Shown here piece by piece: positions 39,452-48,510 of a stretch of DNA of 53,651 bases. This DNA is from Candidatus Gottesmanbacteria bacterium (GTDB lineage Bacteria > Patescibacteriota > Microgenomatia > JACPZF01): positions 1 to 53,651 of the forward strand of contig JACPZF010000015.1 in NCBI GenBank assembly GCA_016195615.1. Reading direction: 5' to 3'. Position numbers and translations under genes: made by a program. Positions within the stretch are counted from its first letter, which is position 1; each line of letters begins with the position of its first letter. The notes under the pieces were generated by a model that was not told where the DNA came from, did no database searches, and was given only the letters and a program-made list of their open reading frames with translations.

Positions 39452-40437
39452 AAGGTTGGGCGATACAGAGCGCCGCGGCTTGTACCTAATTTTATAAGGA
39501 AACCTTCCTTAAGCAATTGACTTACATCATAATGAAGCGTGCTTTTAGGAATTTTTTGAAAACGGCGTTTGAGAAAATCAAAAGAAACAATTTGGTGATT
39601 TCTGACGATCTCTAAAATTTCCCGTCGCCTGGGAAGAAGCCAGTCCTCTACGGTTTCGGTTTTGGCATTTTTAAGTTTTTCCATGGTCTTATCAGTTTGG
39701 AATTGTAATCCCTCTAAAAAAAATTCCACAAATTCGGTGACGTCTTTTTTATTTAGAGCCAAAAGATCATAGTAAGTTTGCCTTTTTGATTCTAAATATT
39801 CTTCTAAAGATACTAGTCCGCGAAAACCAAACCCGGAATTTTTTAAAATTAAAGTGGCCAAAAGTCTTCCGGTCCGACCGTTTCCGTCTAAAAAGGGATG
39901 AATTTTTTCAAAGGCAAAATGGTAAGTGGCGGCGTTCACCGGACCCTCATCTTCTGAAGAATTTATTTTTGCTACCAAGGTTTTGATTAAGGAAGGTATC
40001 TTTGACGCCGGAGGTGTAAGATAAACTGCAACTTGGGCCTGACTAAAAATCGCGGAAGGTTCGCGGCGCCACTCTCCCGCTTCGGGGGAAAGATTGGCCA
40101 AAACATACCCATGCAGTTTAAGAATTGTCGAATAAGACAATTTTTTTGGTGCCTTGGAATAGACCCAAGTAAGGCCTTTCAGAACGTTGGCCACTTCAAT
40201 TTTAGCGATATTTTTGGCGTTCCTTTGTAAAGAGATAAAACTTAAGTCTTCCAGACGCAATTTGTTGCCCTCAATCCGGGCAGAAAAAAGCGAGCTTTTA
40301 AGAAGTGACTCGCGCCGGAGATTCTCTTCAAGATGAGGCGATGACGGCAGCAAAGCGATAACCCTAGCCATAACTTTCAGCTCTTCCATGGCTTTGGCGA
40401 TGACCTTTGTGCGGCGGTAGTAGTAATCCAATTTCAT
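39433..40437 (-). CDS. Fic-domain protein with C-terminal winged helix
   Basis: 334 residues: N-terminal Fic_N-like region (RIEGNKLRLEDLSF with the inhibitory-type segment), Fic core motif HPFLDGNGRTGR near 177-188, and a C-terminal HTH of about 70 residues (RRREILEIVRNHQIVSFDFL, KSTLHYDVSQLLKEGFL). The motif is complete, so AMP transfer to a target hydroxyl is expected. The DNA-binding tail suggests self-regulation. It is on the opposite strand inside the pilus locus, so probably an inserted gene. Confidence 0.88.
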   Translation of the reverse strand: MKLDYYYRRTKVIAKAMEELKVMARVIALLPSSPHLEENLRRESLLKSSLFSARIEGNKLRLEDLSFISLQRNAKNIAKIEVANVLKGLTWVYSKAPKKLSYSTILKLHGYVLANLSPEAGEWRREPSAIFSQAQVAVYLTPPASKIPSLIKTLVAKINSSEDEGPVNAATYHFAFEKIHPFLDGNGRTGRLLATLILKNSGFGFRGLVSLEEYLESKRQTYYDLLALNKKDVTEFVEFFLEGLQFQTDKTMEKLKNAKTETVEDWLLPRRREILEIVRNHQIVSFDFLKRRFQKIPKSTLHYDVSQLLKEGFLIKLGTSRGALYRPTFYGRQT

Positions 40438-40502
40438 ATTAAATAATCTTAGAAGATATTAGAAGTTATTGCAAGATATTGAAGGATTTTTAGAGTCGTC
40501 TC

Positions 40503-40511
40503 TGTTATAAT
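40503..40511 (+). promoter_or_regulatory. Extended -10 promoter of the membrane gene at 40521
   Basis: TGTTATAAT, a perfect -10 box with TGn, nine bases before the ATG. No clear -35. Confidence 0.6.
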
Positions 40512-40520
40512 TCTTTCGTT

Positions 40521-41966
40521 ATGCTCTATCGTTTAGTTGATTTGGTTTTGGCCAAAAAAAATCTGGCGTTTTTTTTAATTCTTTTCATGCTGGGTTTGTT
40601 TGTGGTCTTCCCGACTTACGACCCGGATTTGGGCTGGCATATCGCTTACGGCAATTATTTTTGGCAAAACCATAAACTATTAACAAGCGATATTTTTTCC
40701 TGGACCCTAGCTGATTTTAAGTGGTTTAGCATTTCCTGGCCTTATGATCTTTTAGTAAGTTTGGTTTTTCCTAAAGGAGAATTTTTGGCCTTGTCATTAA
40801 TCGCGGTGGCAGTAATTCTTCTGACTTTTTGCTTTCTCGTCAAACCTTTTAAACTTTCCTTTTTTTGGTTAGTAATGGCATCGTTAGTATTTATTTTTTT
40901 TGTCCAACCACTAGCCAGCCCGGGTTTTAGAGTTCAGCTTTTTGAACTGCTTTTTTTAGCCGTAGCGACAAGTCTTATTTGGTCGTATGAAAAAGGTCAA
41001 AAAGTAGTAGTTTGGTACTTTCCTCTTTTAATGATCGGTTGGATCAATCTTCATGGCTCATTTATCATGGGACTCTTTTTAATCGGTTCTTACGTAGTTG
41101 TTAAAAACTTAAGTTCAACGTTAAACGCGCAGCAAAAAATAGTTTTAAATTTAATTTTACTACTTACTATTCTAGCTGTTTTTATCAATCCTTACGGTCT
41201 GGCGCTTTTTAAACAAATTGTAAATTATGCCCCCATTTTGCGAACTACCGGCGTTAATGAATGGCAGCCGGAAAGCATTTTTTCCGATAAGTGGCTGATG
41301 CTTTTAGTCTGGACGGCCCTCCTCATCGTTATCGTTTTAAAAAACCGCCGCGATCATTTTGGTTTGTATCAAGCTGTTATCGTTTTGCTATTTGCTTTTT
41401 TAGGTTTTAATTCGAGAAGAATGATCACGCCGTATGTGGTTGTTTCTTTACCCCTGGTATTAAATTTTATTCATGGTCTAAATTTTAAAATAAGCAAAAA
41501 AGCAAATTTGATGGCTTTAGTAATTATCATGAGTGCTATCGTCAATGGACTTTTTAATCGACTTCCCTCTTTGCATTTTTTAAAGACCAATCTTAATGAA
41601 TACTGCCAAATTGGACTGCATTGTTCTCCGGAAGCGATGAGCTTTATTAAAAAAAATCCTTTACCGAAAAAAAGTCTAACTTTTTATAACTGGGGCGGTT
41701 ATTTAATTTGGCAAACGGAAAGTCGCGTTTTTGTCGACGGCCGGATGGACCAATGGGAAAAAGAGGGTTTTAGTGCTTTTAGCGATCACGAAAAGATTTT
41801 GCAAAAAGACGATTTAGATCTTTTTAATAAATATAATTTCGACGCCGTCTATATCCCACCTACTTTTCGTTTGGCAGCGTATCTAGAAAAACAAACAGAG
41901 CAAGGGAAATGGGCTAAGGTTTTTGGCGATGATCGCGCGGTCATTTTTGAGAAAAAAAAGTTATGA
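40521..41966 (+). CDS. Large polytopic membrane protein, GT-C glycosyltransferase-like
   Basis: 481 residues, about eleven membrane helices. After the first helix an acidic DPDLGWHIAYGNYFW segment with DIFSWT follows, a pattern typical of GT-C-type membrane glycosyltransferases (Asp in the first outer loop). The C-terminal soluble part has FYNWGGYLIWQTESRVFVDGR. Donor and acceptor are unknown. Its place between pilin genes makes pilin or surface glycosylation a reasonable guess. Stop overlaps the next start. Confidence 0.65.
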   Translation: MLYRLVDLVLAKKNLAFFLILFMLGLFVVFPTYDPDLGWHIAYGNYFWQNHKLLTSDIFSWTLADFKWFSISWPYDLLVSLVFPKGEFLALSLIAVAVILLTFCFLVKPFKLSFFWLVMASLVFIFFVQPLASPGFRVQLFELLFLAVATSLIWSYEKGQKVVVWYFPLLMIGWINLHGSFIMGLFLIGSYVVVKNLSSTLNAQQKIVLNLILLLTILAVFINPYGLALFKQIVNYAPILRTTGVNEWQPESIFSDKWLMLLVWTALLIVIVLKNRRDHFGLYQAVIVLLFAFLGFNSRRMITPYVVVSLPLVLNFIHGLNFKISKKANLMALVIIMSAIVNGLFNRLPSLHFLKTNLNEYCQIGLHCSPEAMSFIKKNPLPKKSLTFYNWGGYLIWQTESRVFVDGRMDQWEKEGFSAFSDHEKILQKDDLDLFNKYNFDAVYIPPTFRLAAYLEKQTEQGKWAKVFGDDRAVIFEKKKL

Positions 41967-43519
41967 AAAAAACTATTTTACTAGCGATCGCGGTTTACTT
42001 AATAAGCAGTATCGGCCTACTTTATGGTTATCTCCACACGCCTTCCGGGATGATTTTTTTAGGCGGGCATTTGCCCAATTCCGGTGAAATCCTAAATATG
42101 GTTTTACCGCAGCTTCGGGAAGGACATTTGTTAATTAAAAACCTCTTTACCTCTGAACCGCAGCCCAGAATTTTTTTTGCTCCTTCTTATTTACCAATGG
42201 CGTTACTGGGTCAAATTTTGCCTGTCAATAATTTTCTCCTTGTACAGTTAGGACGTTTTTTTTACACGATCTTATTTTTTATTATTGCTTTTAAATTTTT
42301 TAAACTCCTTAAACTTAAAAATATATTTTGGGCGTTTTTGCTTTTAGGTTTTTCCTCGGGGTTTGGCCTTTTTTTAAAATGGGGAATTCCTAATTCGGCG
42401 GATTTATGGATTCCTGAGATCAACACTTTTCATAGTCTTCTTTTTTCTCCCAATATTATTTTTAGCCAAATACTGATGATGTTGTCGCTTATGACTTTTT
42501 TTAAAGGGTATACCTTACAAAAATGGAAATACTTTTTGCTTTCAGGAGCGTTTGCTACTCTTTTAGCGTTTGAACACCAGTTTGACGCCGTAACCGTACT
42601 CCTTACTATTTTGATATTTCTTCTTTTGACCGAAACAAAATTTAAAATTTGGCTTAAAAAAATATTCTCGCTTTGGTCGATTTTTTTCGGACCAATACTC
42701 GTCTTTGGGCTTTATTATTTTCTGATTAAACAAAACTGGTCATCATTGATTTGGACTAACCAAAACCATCTTTACTCCCCACCTCTACTCTCCTACATTT
42801 CGGGATTTGGTCTAATTGGCATCGGTGCTTTTTTGGCAATTATTAAATCTAAGAACAAAAAAAATTCTTCTTATCATCTTATTTTGTCCTGGCTGATAGC
42901 CGTAATAATTGTTATTTATAGTCCTTTGCCTTTTCAAAGAAGATTTGGCGAAGGAATGCATATTCCTCTGGTCATACTAAGTTCTTACTATCTTTGGGAA
43001 TTAGTCCAAAAGTTAAAAAAAATTCCTTTTCGGCTTGGCCTTTTTTTCCTGCTGCTATTTTCAGCAGCAACCAATTTTTATTTGCTTTATCTTGATATCA
43101 AAGCCTACCAACTAAGTCCCAATGAATCACCATTTTATATTTATCAGGAAGACCTAACGGCTCTTTCGTGGTTAAGAAATAACTCCAGCGACAAAGATGT
43201 TATTTTAGCCGATGGGCTCTACAGTCCTCTGATTCCGGGATTAATAGGACGTACGGTTTATTTCGGCCATTCGGTCGGGACTGCACTGACGATTGATCCG
43301 GAAAAAAAGACCGAGCAGGCGAAGAATTTTTTCTTTTATGATTCGGACGAAAAACGTCAGAAATTTTTGGAAAATAATAAAATAACTTTTTTCTTTTTGG
43401 GGAAAAAGGCAGCCGCCGCGGAAGATTTTTCCCTCTGGGAGGGGAAAGATTATTTTAGAAAAGTTTTCGAAAGACAAGACGTTAAAGTTTTTAAGGTAAA
43501 AAATTCTTTGATAATTTGA
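41963..43519 (+). CDS. Second large polytopic membrane protein, possible glycosyltransferase
   Basis: 518 residues with about twelve hydrophobic helices; the first helix is followed by LHTPSGMIFLGGHLPNSGE and a C-terminal soluble part with YQEDLTALSWLRNNSSDKDVIL. The order of helices and the C-terminal domain resemble the preceding protein, but the DPD motif is not seen. Overlaps the preceding gene by four bases (ATGA). Function unknown; probably works with its neighbour. Confidence 0.6.
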   Translation: MKKTILLAIAVYLISSIGLLYGYLHTPSGMIFLGGHLPNSGEILNMVLPQLREGHLLIKNLFTSEPQPRIFFAPSYLPMALLGQILPVNNFLLVQLGRFFYTILFFIIAFKFFKLLKLKNIFWAFLLLGFSSGFGLFLKWGIPNSADLWIPEINTFHSLLFSPNIIFSQILMMLSLMTFFKGYTLQKWKYFLLSGAFATLLAFEHQFDAVTVLLTILIFLLLTETKFKIWLKKIFSLWSIFFGPILVFGLYYFLIKQNWSSLIWTNQNHLYSPPLLSYISGFGLIGIGAFLAIIKSKNKKNSSYHLILSWLIAVIIVIYSPLPFQRRFGEGMHIPLVILSSYYLWELVQKLKKIPFRLGLFFLLLFSAATNFYLLYLDIKAYQLSPNESPFYIYQEDLTALSWLRNNSSDKDVILADGLYSPLIPGLIGRTVYFGHSVGTALTIDPEKKTEQAKNFFFYDSDEKRQKFLENNKITFFFLGKKAAAAEDFSLWEGKDYFRKVFERQDVKVFKVKNSLII

Positions 43520-43548
43520 TTGAAAAAATACATCTTTAATGCTAGTAT
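43520..43548 (+). promoter_or_regulatory. Promoter of the minor pilin cluster, near-leaderless
   Basis: TTGAAA, 17 bases, TAGTAT, then nine bases to the ATG at 43558. Confidence 0.6.
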
Positions 43549-43557
43549 TACTATAGC

Positions 43558-44073
43558 ATGCGTAAATCTGCCTTTACCCTTATCGAACTAATGATTGCCG
43601 TAACCATTGTTGCCATAATTGCTGGAATTTTTGCCTTAAATGTGTCTGGAAATTTAGCTAAGGCCCGAGATGCAAAAAGGAAAAGTGATTTAAGAGCTCT
43701 TAAAACTTCCCTAGATCTTTATTACAATGTTAACAACCTCTACCCTCCTTCGGAATCGAGTTGGCCGCCTTTTTCCGGGGATAATCGCATTAAAGGCTGT
43801 GGGGCTTTAACTACACCTCTTAATTGCAATTGGGGAACGCCATGGGTTCAGGATGGAGTAACCTATATGGGAGTCTTACCTAAAGATCCTCAATCGCAAT
43901 GGTCCTACTATTATCTACGTGCGCCGCAAGGCCGCTTAAGTTATATTATGGTGGCTAAATTGGAAAGAGGTTTTGATCCGGATACTGCCGCGTCGCAAAG
44001 CAATTGTCAGGATACGACTTATGGTTTTGTCTATTCTGACCCATCGTGGTATGTGGTGTGTGATGCGAGGTAG
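43558..44073 (+). CDS. Type IV prepilin-like protein
   Basis: 171 residues. Very short leader MRKSA, then FTLIELMIAVTIVAIIAGIF; the residue before Phe is Ala rather than Gly, which prepilin peptidase accepts less well. The body has SGNLAKARDAKRKSDLRALKTSLDLYY, typical of GspG-like pilins, and four or more cysteines. First of a run of minor pilin genes. Confidence 0.85.
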   Translation: MRKSAFTLIELMIAVTIVAIIAGIFALNVSGNLAKARDAKRKSDLRALKTSLDLYYNVNNLYPPSESSWPPFSGDNRIKGCGALTTPLNCNWGTPWVQDGVTYMGVLPKDPQSQWSYYYLRAPQGRLSYIMVAKLERGFDPDTAASQSNCQDTTYGFVYSDPSWYVVCDAR

Positions 44074-44078
44074 ATAAT

Positions 44079-44537
44079 ATGAAAAGTAAGGCATTTTCGT
44101 TAATTGAACTGTTGGTAGTTATCTCAATTATGGCTATCTTAGGTAGTTTAGCTCTCAGTGCTTTTTCTACCGCCAGAAAAGAAGCACGCGATACGCAAAG
44201 AAAAAATGAATTAACCCAGTATAAAACGGCTCTCGAGTCCTATTATGTTTCCAACAGTACCTACCCTGTTTATTCCGGCAGTCCGGCGATTTCCAATCAG
44301 TTTCAAGGTATTTTTGATCAAAACAGCTCTTTTATTCAAATCTATATGGCCGGAACGACTTTGCAGGGGGTAAACGCCGCTGATAATTACGTTTATTACT
44401 ATTTAAGCGACGGTGTCAAATATAAACTTTGGGGCAAAATTGAATTAAACGATTATTTTGAAATTTGCTCCAATGGTAAAAGCGGAGCGTTAAAATCGAT
44501 AAATTTAAATCTATCCAGTGTTGCTTGCGACTTATGA
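44079..44537 (+). CDS. Type IV prepilin-like protein
   Basis: 152 residues. Leader MKSKA and FSLIELLVVISIMAILGSLA, again Ala before the cleavage site. The helix continues with ARKEARDTQRKNELTQYKTALESYY. Two cysteines near the C-terminus (FEICSNG, SVACDL) may form a disulfide. Starts five bases after the previous stop; ends with an ATGA overlap. Confidence 0.85.
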   Translation: MKSKAFSLIELLVVISIMAILGSLALSAFSTARKEARDTQRKNELTQYKTALESYYVSNSTYPVYSGSPAISNQFQGIFDQNSSFIQIYMAGTTLQGVNAADNYVYYYLSDGVKYKLWGKIELNDYFEICSNGKSGALKSINLNLSSVACDL

Positions 44538-44998
44538 TAAGAAAAAAACGGGGATATACGCTTTTAGAAATTTTAATGGTGATGGGAATAATTGGCATTC
44601 TTCTTGCAGTATCTGCATCGGCTTTTTTGTCAGCTCGATTAACGGCCAGAGACGCCCGAAGAAAAACTGATTTGGAGCAGATAAGAGGTGCAATAGAAAC
44701 ATATAAGGCAGACAAAAATGTCTATCCCGGATCTCAAAGCGTGCCTACTCAAAGCAGTGGCAATGTCAGTTCTCTCGCCACCTTTCTGGTTAGCGGTTCT
44801 AATCAGTATATTTCCGCCATACCCTCGGATCCGATTTCAACCATGCAATATTATTACATTCCTACAGCCACCGGCTATTATTTATGCGCCTCACTGGAAG
44901 GCCTCCCGAATACTGCCTCGACTAATTGCGGCAGCGGTGATTGTGGTGTCAGCAGCAATTTGGCGAAAGTCTGCAATTATGAAGTCAAAAATCCCTAA
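44534..44998 (+). CDS. Type IV prepilin-like protein
   Basis: 154 residues from ATG 44534. Leader MIRKKRG, then YTLLEILMVMGIIGILLAVS with Gly before and Glu5 after the cleavage site. ARDARRKTDLEQIRGAIETYK is pilin-like. Four cysteines in the last 40 residues. The start overlaps the previous stop, and the end overlaps the next gene by 20 bases. Confidence 0.85.
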   Translation: MIRKKRGYTLLEILMVMGIIGILLAVSASAFLSARLTARDARRKTDLEQIRGAIETYKADKNVYPGSQSVPTQSSGNVSSLATFLVSGSNQYISAIPSDPISTMQYYYIPTATGYYLCASLEGLPNTASTNCGSGDCGVSSNLAKVCNYEVKNP

Positions 44999-45584
44999 GT
45001 TTTGGCATTTTGGATTTACCTTAATCGAATTATTAGTGGTTTTTTCTTTGGCGGTAATTTTTGCCGTCGTTACGATTCCGTCTTATATTAATTTTAATAG
45101 AGAACAAGAGGTTAAGCAGTCAGCTTTGTTTCTTAAATCGCAAATAAGAAAGGCGCAAAATAGCAGTTTATCCGGTGAAAAATCTACTACCAGTTGTACT
45201 CAAAGCGATGTTTTGACGGGTTTTTTTGTCGAGCTGGCAGTAAACCAAAAAAGCTTCGTCTATGGCGGCCGCTGCGGCGATATTGATTTTAACAAAACCA
45301 CGCTTAAATTGCCTTCCTCCAATACTAAAATATCGGGTTTTTACGACGCTACATCTTTGCCTACGCCTCCCTGCAGTGCTTTTACTCCCGGCAATGGTTC
45401 TCTACGATTAAATTACCGCCCCGTCGCTAAAGGGATTGATTTTTACGATTGGAATAGCGCCATCGCTAGCGGCTCCAATCTAAATTACGGTAAAATCGCC
45501 ATTAAGATATCCGATGCCAACGCCAACGATTATTTTATTATCATTAGCTCTGGTGGAGAAATTTATGACACGGCAAGCTGTTAA
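44979..45584 (+). CDS. Type IV prepilin-like protein (GspH/FimT-like)
   Basis: 201 residues from ATG 44979. MKSKIPKFWHFG, then FTLIELLVVFSLAVIFAVVT. The body (YINFNREQEVKQSALFLKSQIRKAQNSSLSGE) matches the GspH/FimT pattern of minor pilins. A longer open frame upstream lies within the previous gene and is not used. Overlaps its two neighbours by about 20 bases each. Confidence 0.83.
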   Translation: MKSKIPKFWHFGFTLIELLVVFSLAVIFAVVTIPSYINFNREQEVKQSALFLKSQIRKAQNSSLSGEKSTTSCTQSDVLTGFFVELAVNQKSFVYGGRCGDIDFNKTTLKLPSSNTKISGFYDATSLPTPPCSAFTPGNGSLRLNYRPVAKGIDFYDWNSAIASGSNLNYGKIAIKISDANANDYFIIISSGGEIYDTASC

Positions 45585-46020
45585 AAAGAAACCTGGTCAA
45601 AGCATGATCGAAACCCTAATCGCTTTGGGAATTGGGGTTTTAATTATTGTGGCGCTGGTCCAAAGCATTGTCACGAGCATTAAAAATTCCCAGTTTGCCA
45701 AAAATCAGACGCTCGCGACCAGATTTAGCCAAGAAGGAATAGAAATTATAAGAAGTGTGCGCGACAGACTAGGCTGGCCAAGCTTTTATAATAGTTATAA
45801 CACTAAGACCAAATGTTTAGGCTCCAACGATTATACAACTTGGGGCGATACTCTTCCCTGTACGATAAATACCGGCGACATCTTTTCCCGACAGGCAAGT
45901 TTTTCTGATCCCAGCGGATCGGGCAATCAAATCTTAGTCAATGTTACTACTGCTTGGACCGATACGACAGGAAGTCACAAATCCGAACAACAGACGTACT
46001 TAACAAAATGGCAGCAATAA
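45565..46020 (+). CDS. Type IV prepilin-like protein (PilV/GspI-like)
   Basis: 151 residues from ATG 45565. MTRQAVKKKPG, then QSMIETLIALGIGVLIIVALV; Gly at -1 and Glu5 are kept although the first mature residue is Gln. NQTLATRFSQEGIEIIRSVRD is a PilV/GspI-type helix. Likely part of the tip complex that starts pilus assembly. Confidence 0.8.
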   Translation: MTRQAVKKKPGQSMIETLIALGIGVLIIVALVQSIVTSIKNSQFAKNQTLATRFSQEGIEIIRSVRDRLGWPSFYNSYNTKTKCLGSNDYTTWGDTLPCTINTGDIFSRQASFSDPSGSGNQILVNVTTAWTDTTGSHKSEQQTYLTKWQQ

Positions 46021-46023
46021 AAT

Positions 46024-46638
46024 ATGTCGATACGAGTTTTGCACTTAAATATGTTACTTTGCTCTAATCGTCATTCTGGTAAGCGAAGCGCATCCAGAAT
46101 CAGATTCTGGACAAGCCAGAATGACAGTAGAAAAGCCCCAGGTTACACTTTAATCGAAATTTTAATTGTTTTTAGTATCATCGGCTTGGTTTCGGTTTTT
46201 GGTTTGAATTTTTTAACAACAATTCTTCGGGGTAATTCCAAAACTGCCGTCACCACGGAAATAAAACAAAACGGCAATTACGCGCTCGATATTATCAGCT
46301 ACTTCATTAGAAACGCCCTAAGTATTGATAATTGCTCAGCGTCTTCGCTTTCACTTCGGCAATGGGATAATTCCATCGTAACTTTTTTGCTCCTTCCCCA
46401 GGTGGATGCAGTATCAAGCAGATTAAACGCCAGAATAGCGAGCAATTCCTCGGTTTTAACTAACGCCGACGCGACTAACGGCGTTAGCGTGTCGGGTTTA
46501 AGTTTTACTTGCACGAACACCTCTCCTCCCGTTGTCTCGATTGGTTTTCAAGTTAGCCAGTCAGCTTTTTTGCCCGATCGACCGGAACTAAAAGGCATGG
46601 TCAATTTTCAAACCAGCGTGTCTTTACGGACCTATTAA
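46024..46638 (+). CDS. Prepilin-like protein with a leader made from palindromic element A
   Basis: 204 residues. The pilin signal GYTLIEILIVFSIIGLVSVF begins only at residue 40; the 39 residues before it contain SGKRSASRIRFWTSQNDSRK, encoded by palindromic element A2. Leaders of this class are usually 5-25 residues. The body (NSKTAVTTEIKQNGNYALDIISYFI) resembles PilW/GspJ. A later start inside the element is not obvious, so either the long leader is tolerated or translation begins at a rare codon nearer the signal. Confidence 0.8.
   Translation: MSIRVLHLNMLLCSNRHSGKRSASRIRFWTSQNDSRKAPGYTLIEILIVFSIIGLVSVFGLNFLTTILRGNSKTAVTTEIKQNGNYALDIISYFIRNALSIDNCSASSLSLRQWDNSIVTFLLLPQVDAVSSRLNARIASNSSVLTNADATNGVSVSGLSFTCTNTSPPVVSIGFQVSQSAFLPDRPELKGMVNFQTSVSLRTY
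46070..46125. repeat. Palindromic element family A, copy 2, in the leader of a prepilin
   Basis: GTCATTCTGG, a small hairpin (GCGAAGCGC), CCAGAATCAGATTCTGG, ACAAG, CCAGAATGAC. It is the shortest of the four copies and shows the core architecture best. Confidence 0.88.
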
Positions 46639-46687
46639 ACATTGATTTTATTTTAGATACTTTATAGAATAAATTGAGGGAGTAAAT

Positions 46688-47587
46688 CTGTCAAAAAAAC
46701 AAAACGGTCAAGTTATTATTATTATTCTTCTAATTTTAGTCGTAGTGCTTACGGTGGGTCTGTCAATTGCTACGAGAACCGTAACTGACATCAAACTGGC
46801 CCAGCAAACAGAACTTTCCAGTCGGGCCTTTAATGCCGCAGAAGCAGGAATAGAATCAGTTCTTTCGGGCCAAAGTCCGATCGGCTCGGTTACGGTCGGT
46901 TTGGGGGGAAATACTTCCACTTACAATGTCACGGTGCAAACAGTTGGTGGATCAAGCGGTCAAGCGTTTGTATTTAATAAAGCCATCGGCAAGGATGACA
47001 CTCAGCAAATCTGGTTTATTGGTCATAATACAGATAACAGTTTAAATTTAAACGATCCGAAGAATTTTAACGCTAGTAGTCTTTGGGTTTTTTGGGGTAA
47101 TACCGGACAGCCGGCGGGAAATACGTCTCCACCAATTACTCCCGCCCTGGAGGCAACTGCCATCTATAAGGATGCTTCGGGTTTTAAGTTGGCCAGAGCT
47201 GTTTATGATCCCAACGCCAGCCGCGCCGCCAGCAATAATTTTATTTCCTCTGGTATTGAAAGTGGCGGCGGTTATACCAACAGTAAAATTCAGTTTCGAA
47301 GACAGATTGATTTATCAACTTCCCCGTTTTCCATTAGCGGTATTGGTACGACGAGTACCCTCTATGCATTACGATTGCGCTTATTATATAACGATTCACC
47401 GCAGCTTCTTGGAGCGCAACCATACGGAGTCAACGATACTTTTCCAGTACAAGGCCGTTTGATTTCCTCAACCGGCAGTTCAGGTGATGTTTTTCGGAAA
47501 GTTGAAGTTTTGGAGTCATTTCCGGCGCTTCCTCCTATTTTTGACTACGTTTTATTCAACGGGTCGTCAAATTCACTTTCAAAATGA
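46688..47587 (+). CDS. PilX-like minor pilus protein, probable CTG start
   Basis: About 299 residues if translation begins at CTG 46688. That start gives SKKQNGQVIIIILLILVVVLTVGLS, a full N-terminal helix preceded by GQ as in PilX-type proteins, and it has GAGGGAG five bases upstream. The next start, GTG 46745, would cut the helix in half. The body has TRTVTDIKLAQQTELSSRAFN AAEAGIE, the hallmark of PilX N-terminal regions, and then a long beta-rich domain. Likely sits near the pilus tip. Confidence 0.75.
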   Translation: MSKKQNGQVIIIILLILVVVLTVGLSIATRTVTDIKLAQQTELSSRAFNAAEAGIESVLSGQSPIGSVTVGLGGNTSTYNVTVQTVGGSSGQAFVFNKAIGKDDTQQIWFIGHNTDNSLNLNDPKNFNASSLWVFWGNTGQPAGNTSPPITPALEATAIYKDASGFKLARAVYDPNASRAASNNFISSGIESGGGYTNSKIQFRRQIDLSTSPFSISGIGTTSTLYALRLRLLYNDSPQLLGAQPYGVNDTFPVQGRLISSTGSSGDVFRKVEVLESFPALPPIFDYVLFNGSSNSLSK

Positions 47588-47688
47588 AAAATGAGAATAA
47601 AATTCTTCTTGCCATTATTGGTATATCGGCAATAATTGTTCCCCTAATACTTTGGTTTTTTTCAAGTGTCTTTAATAGCCCCCATTAA
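47584..47688 (+). CDS. Small single-helix membrane protein, 34 residues
   Basis: MKNENKILLAIIGISAIIVP then LILWFFSSVFNSPH. The ATG overlaps the stop of the PilX-like gene (ATGA) and the stop lies six bases before the next gene, so it fits tightly into the operon. Unknown family. Confidence 0.6.
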   Translation: MKNENKILLAIIGISAIIVPLILWFFSSVFNSPH

Positions 47689-47694
47689 GTTCTT

Positions 47695-48510
47695 ATGAAA
47701 GCTGAAAAAATAATCATCGCCATCTTGGCTGTTTTAATACTAACGCTGGATTTTTTCGGCTCCTTTTATTTTATAGCCGGGATTAAGCCAAGCGACTTAA
47801 TAGCGAGAATTAATCCTCAACAAGTCGTCAATAAGCTTTTAATAAACCCTCACCTATCTGACGATAAGGTTACAGAAACAGAAACAAATAGCGGCTCAAA
47901 CCTACAATTGATAAGCGATGATTTAATAAAAGATAAGATGATTCCCGTTATTAATTCGCGGAAATTATCGCTAAAATTAAGAAGCAGTCAGGAGTACTTA
48001 AATCTTACTCCCAAAGTTAAGATTAAGGCCCCGGATTTTAAAAACGAAAGGATATATTGGGAGAGAGATTTTGATTTAGTAAGTGTTAAAGGAAACAATA
48101 ATAATTTGTACGAGTTCGATATCAGTGATTTTTTTCAGAAAGGCACGTTTCTTTTGGATATAAATTTTTATGACGAAAAAGGAACTAGCGTTTTTTCGCT
48201 TTTGGATCAGGAAGTAATTTTGGGACCAAGAGCAAAAATTACCAATGCGACGGTTAAAACTTTAAATAATAAAGATTTTGTTTTAAATGTTTCCGTGGAT
48301 GATGAACAGCTCCCGCCGGATCCGAGTTGGGAAATAATCGCCGTGGTTTGCAGCAAAGATCAATGTGCGTTTGCCAAAAAAGATCTGGCAGAAGGATGGC
48401 CAAAAGAGCTGAAGCTTGATAGGAAAATAGAAGGTAGAAATTTGACTATTACTTTAATTATCAAGGCCAAGGAGTTAAAAGGCTATGTTAACTCTTATAT
48501 CAGTCATTAA
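47695..48510 (+). CDS. Membrane-anchored extracellular protein of the pilus locus
   Basis: 271 residues: one N-terminal membrane helix (IIIAILAVLILTLDFFGSFYFI) and a large extracellular part with beta-rich patterns (KLSLKLRSSQEYLNL, FDLVSVKGNNNNLYEFDISD, KDFVLNVSVDDEQL) and two cysteines. No family recognised. Overlaps the following gene by 26 bases, so co-expressed with the Cys-rich surface protein. Confidence 0.65.
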   Translation: MKAEKIIIAILAVLILTLDFFGSFYFIAGIKPSDLIARINPQQVVNKLLINPHLSDDKVTETETNSGSNLQLISDDLIKDKMIPVINSRKLSLKLRSSQEYLNLTPKVKIKAPDFKNERIYWERDFDLVSVKGNNNNLYEFDISDFFQKGTFLLDINFYDEKGTSVFSLLDQEVILGPRAKITNATVKTLNNKDFVLNVSVDDEQLPPDPSWEIIAVVCSKDQCAFAKKDLAEGWPKELKLDRKIEGRNLTITLIIKAKELKGYVNSYISH

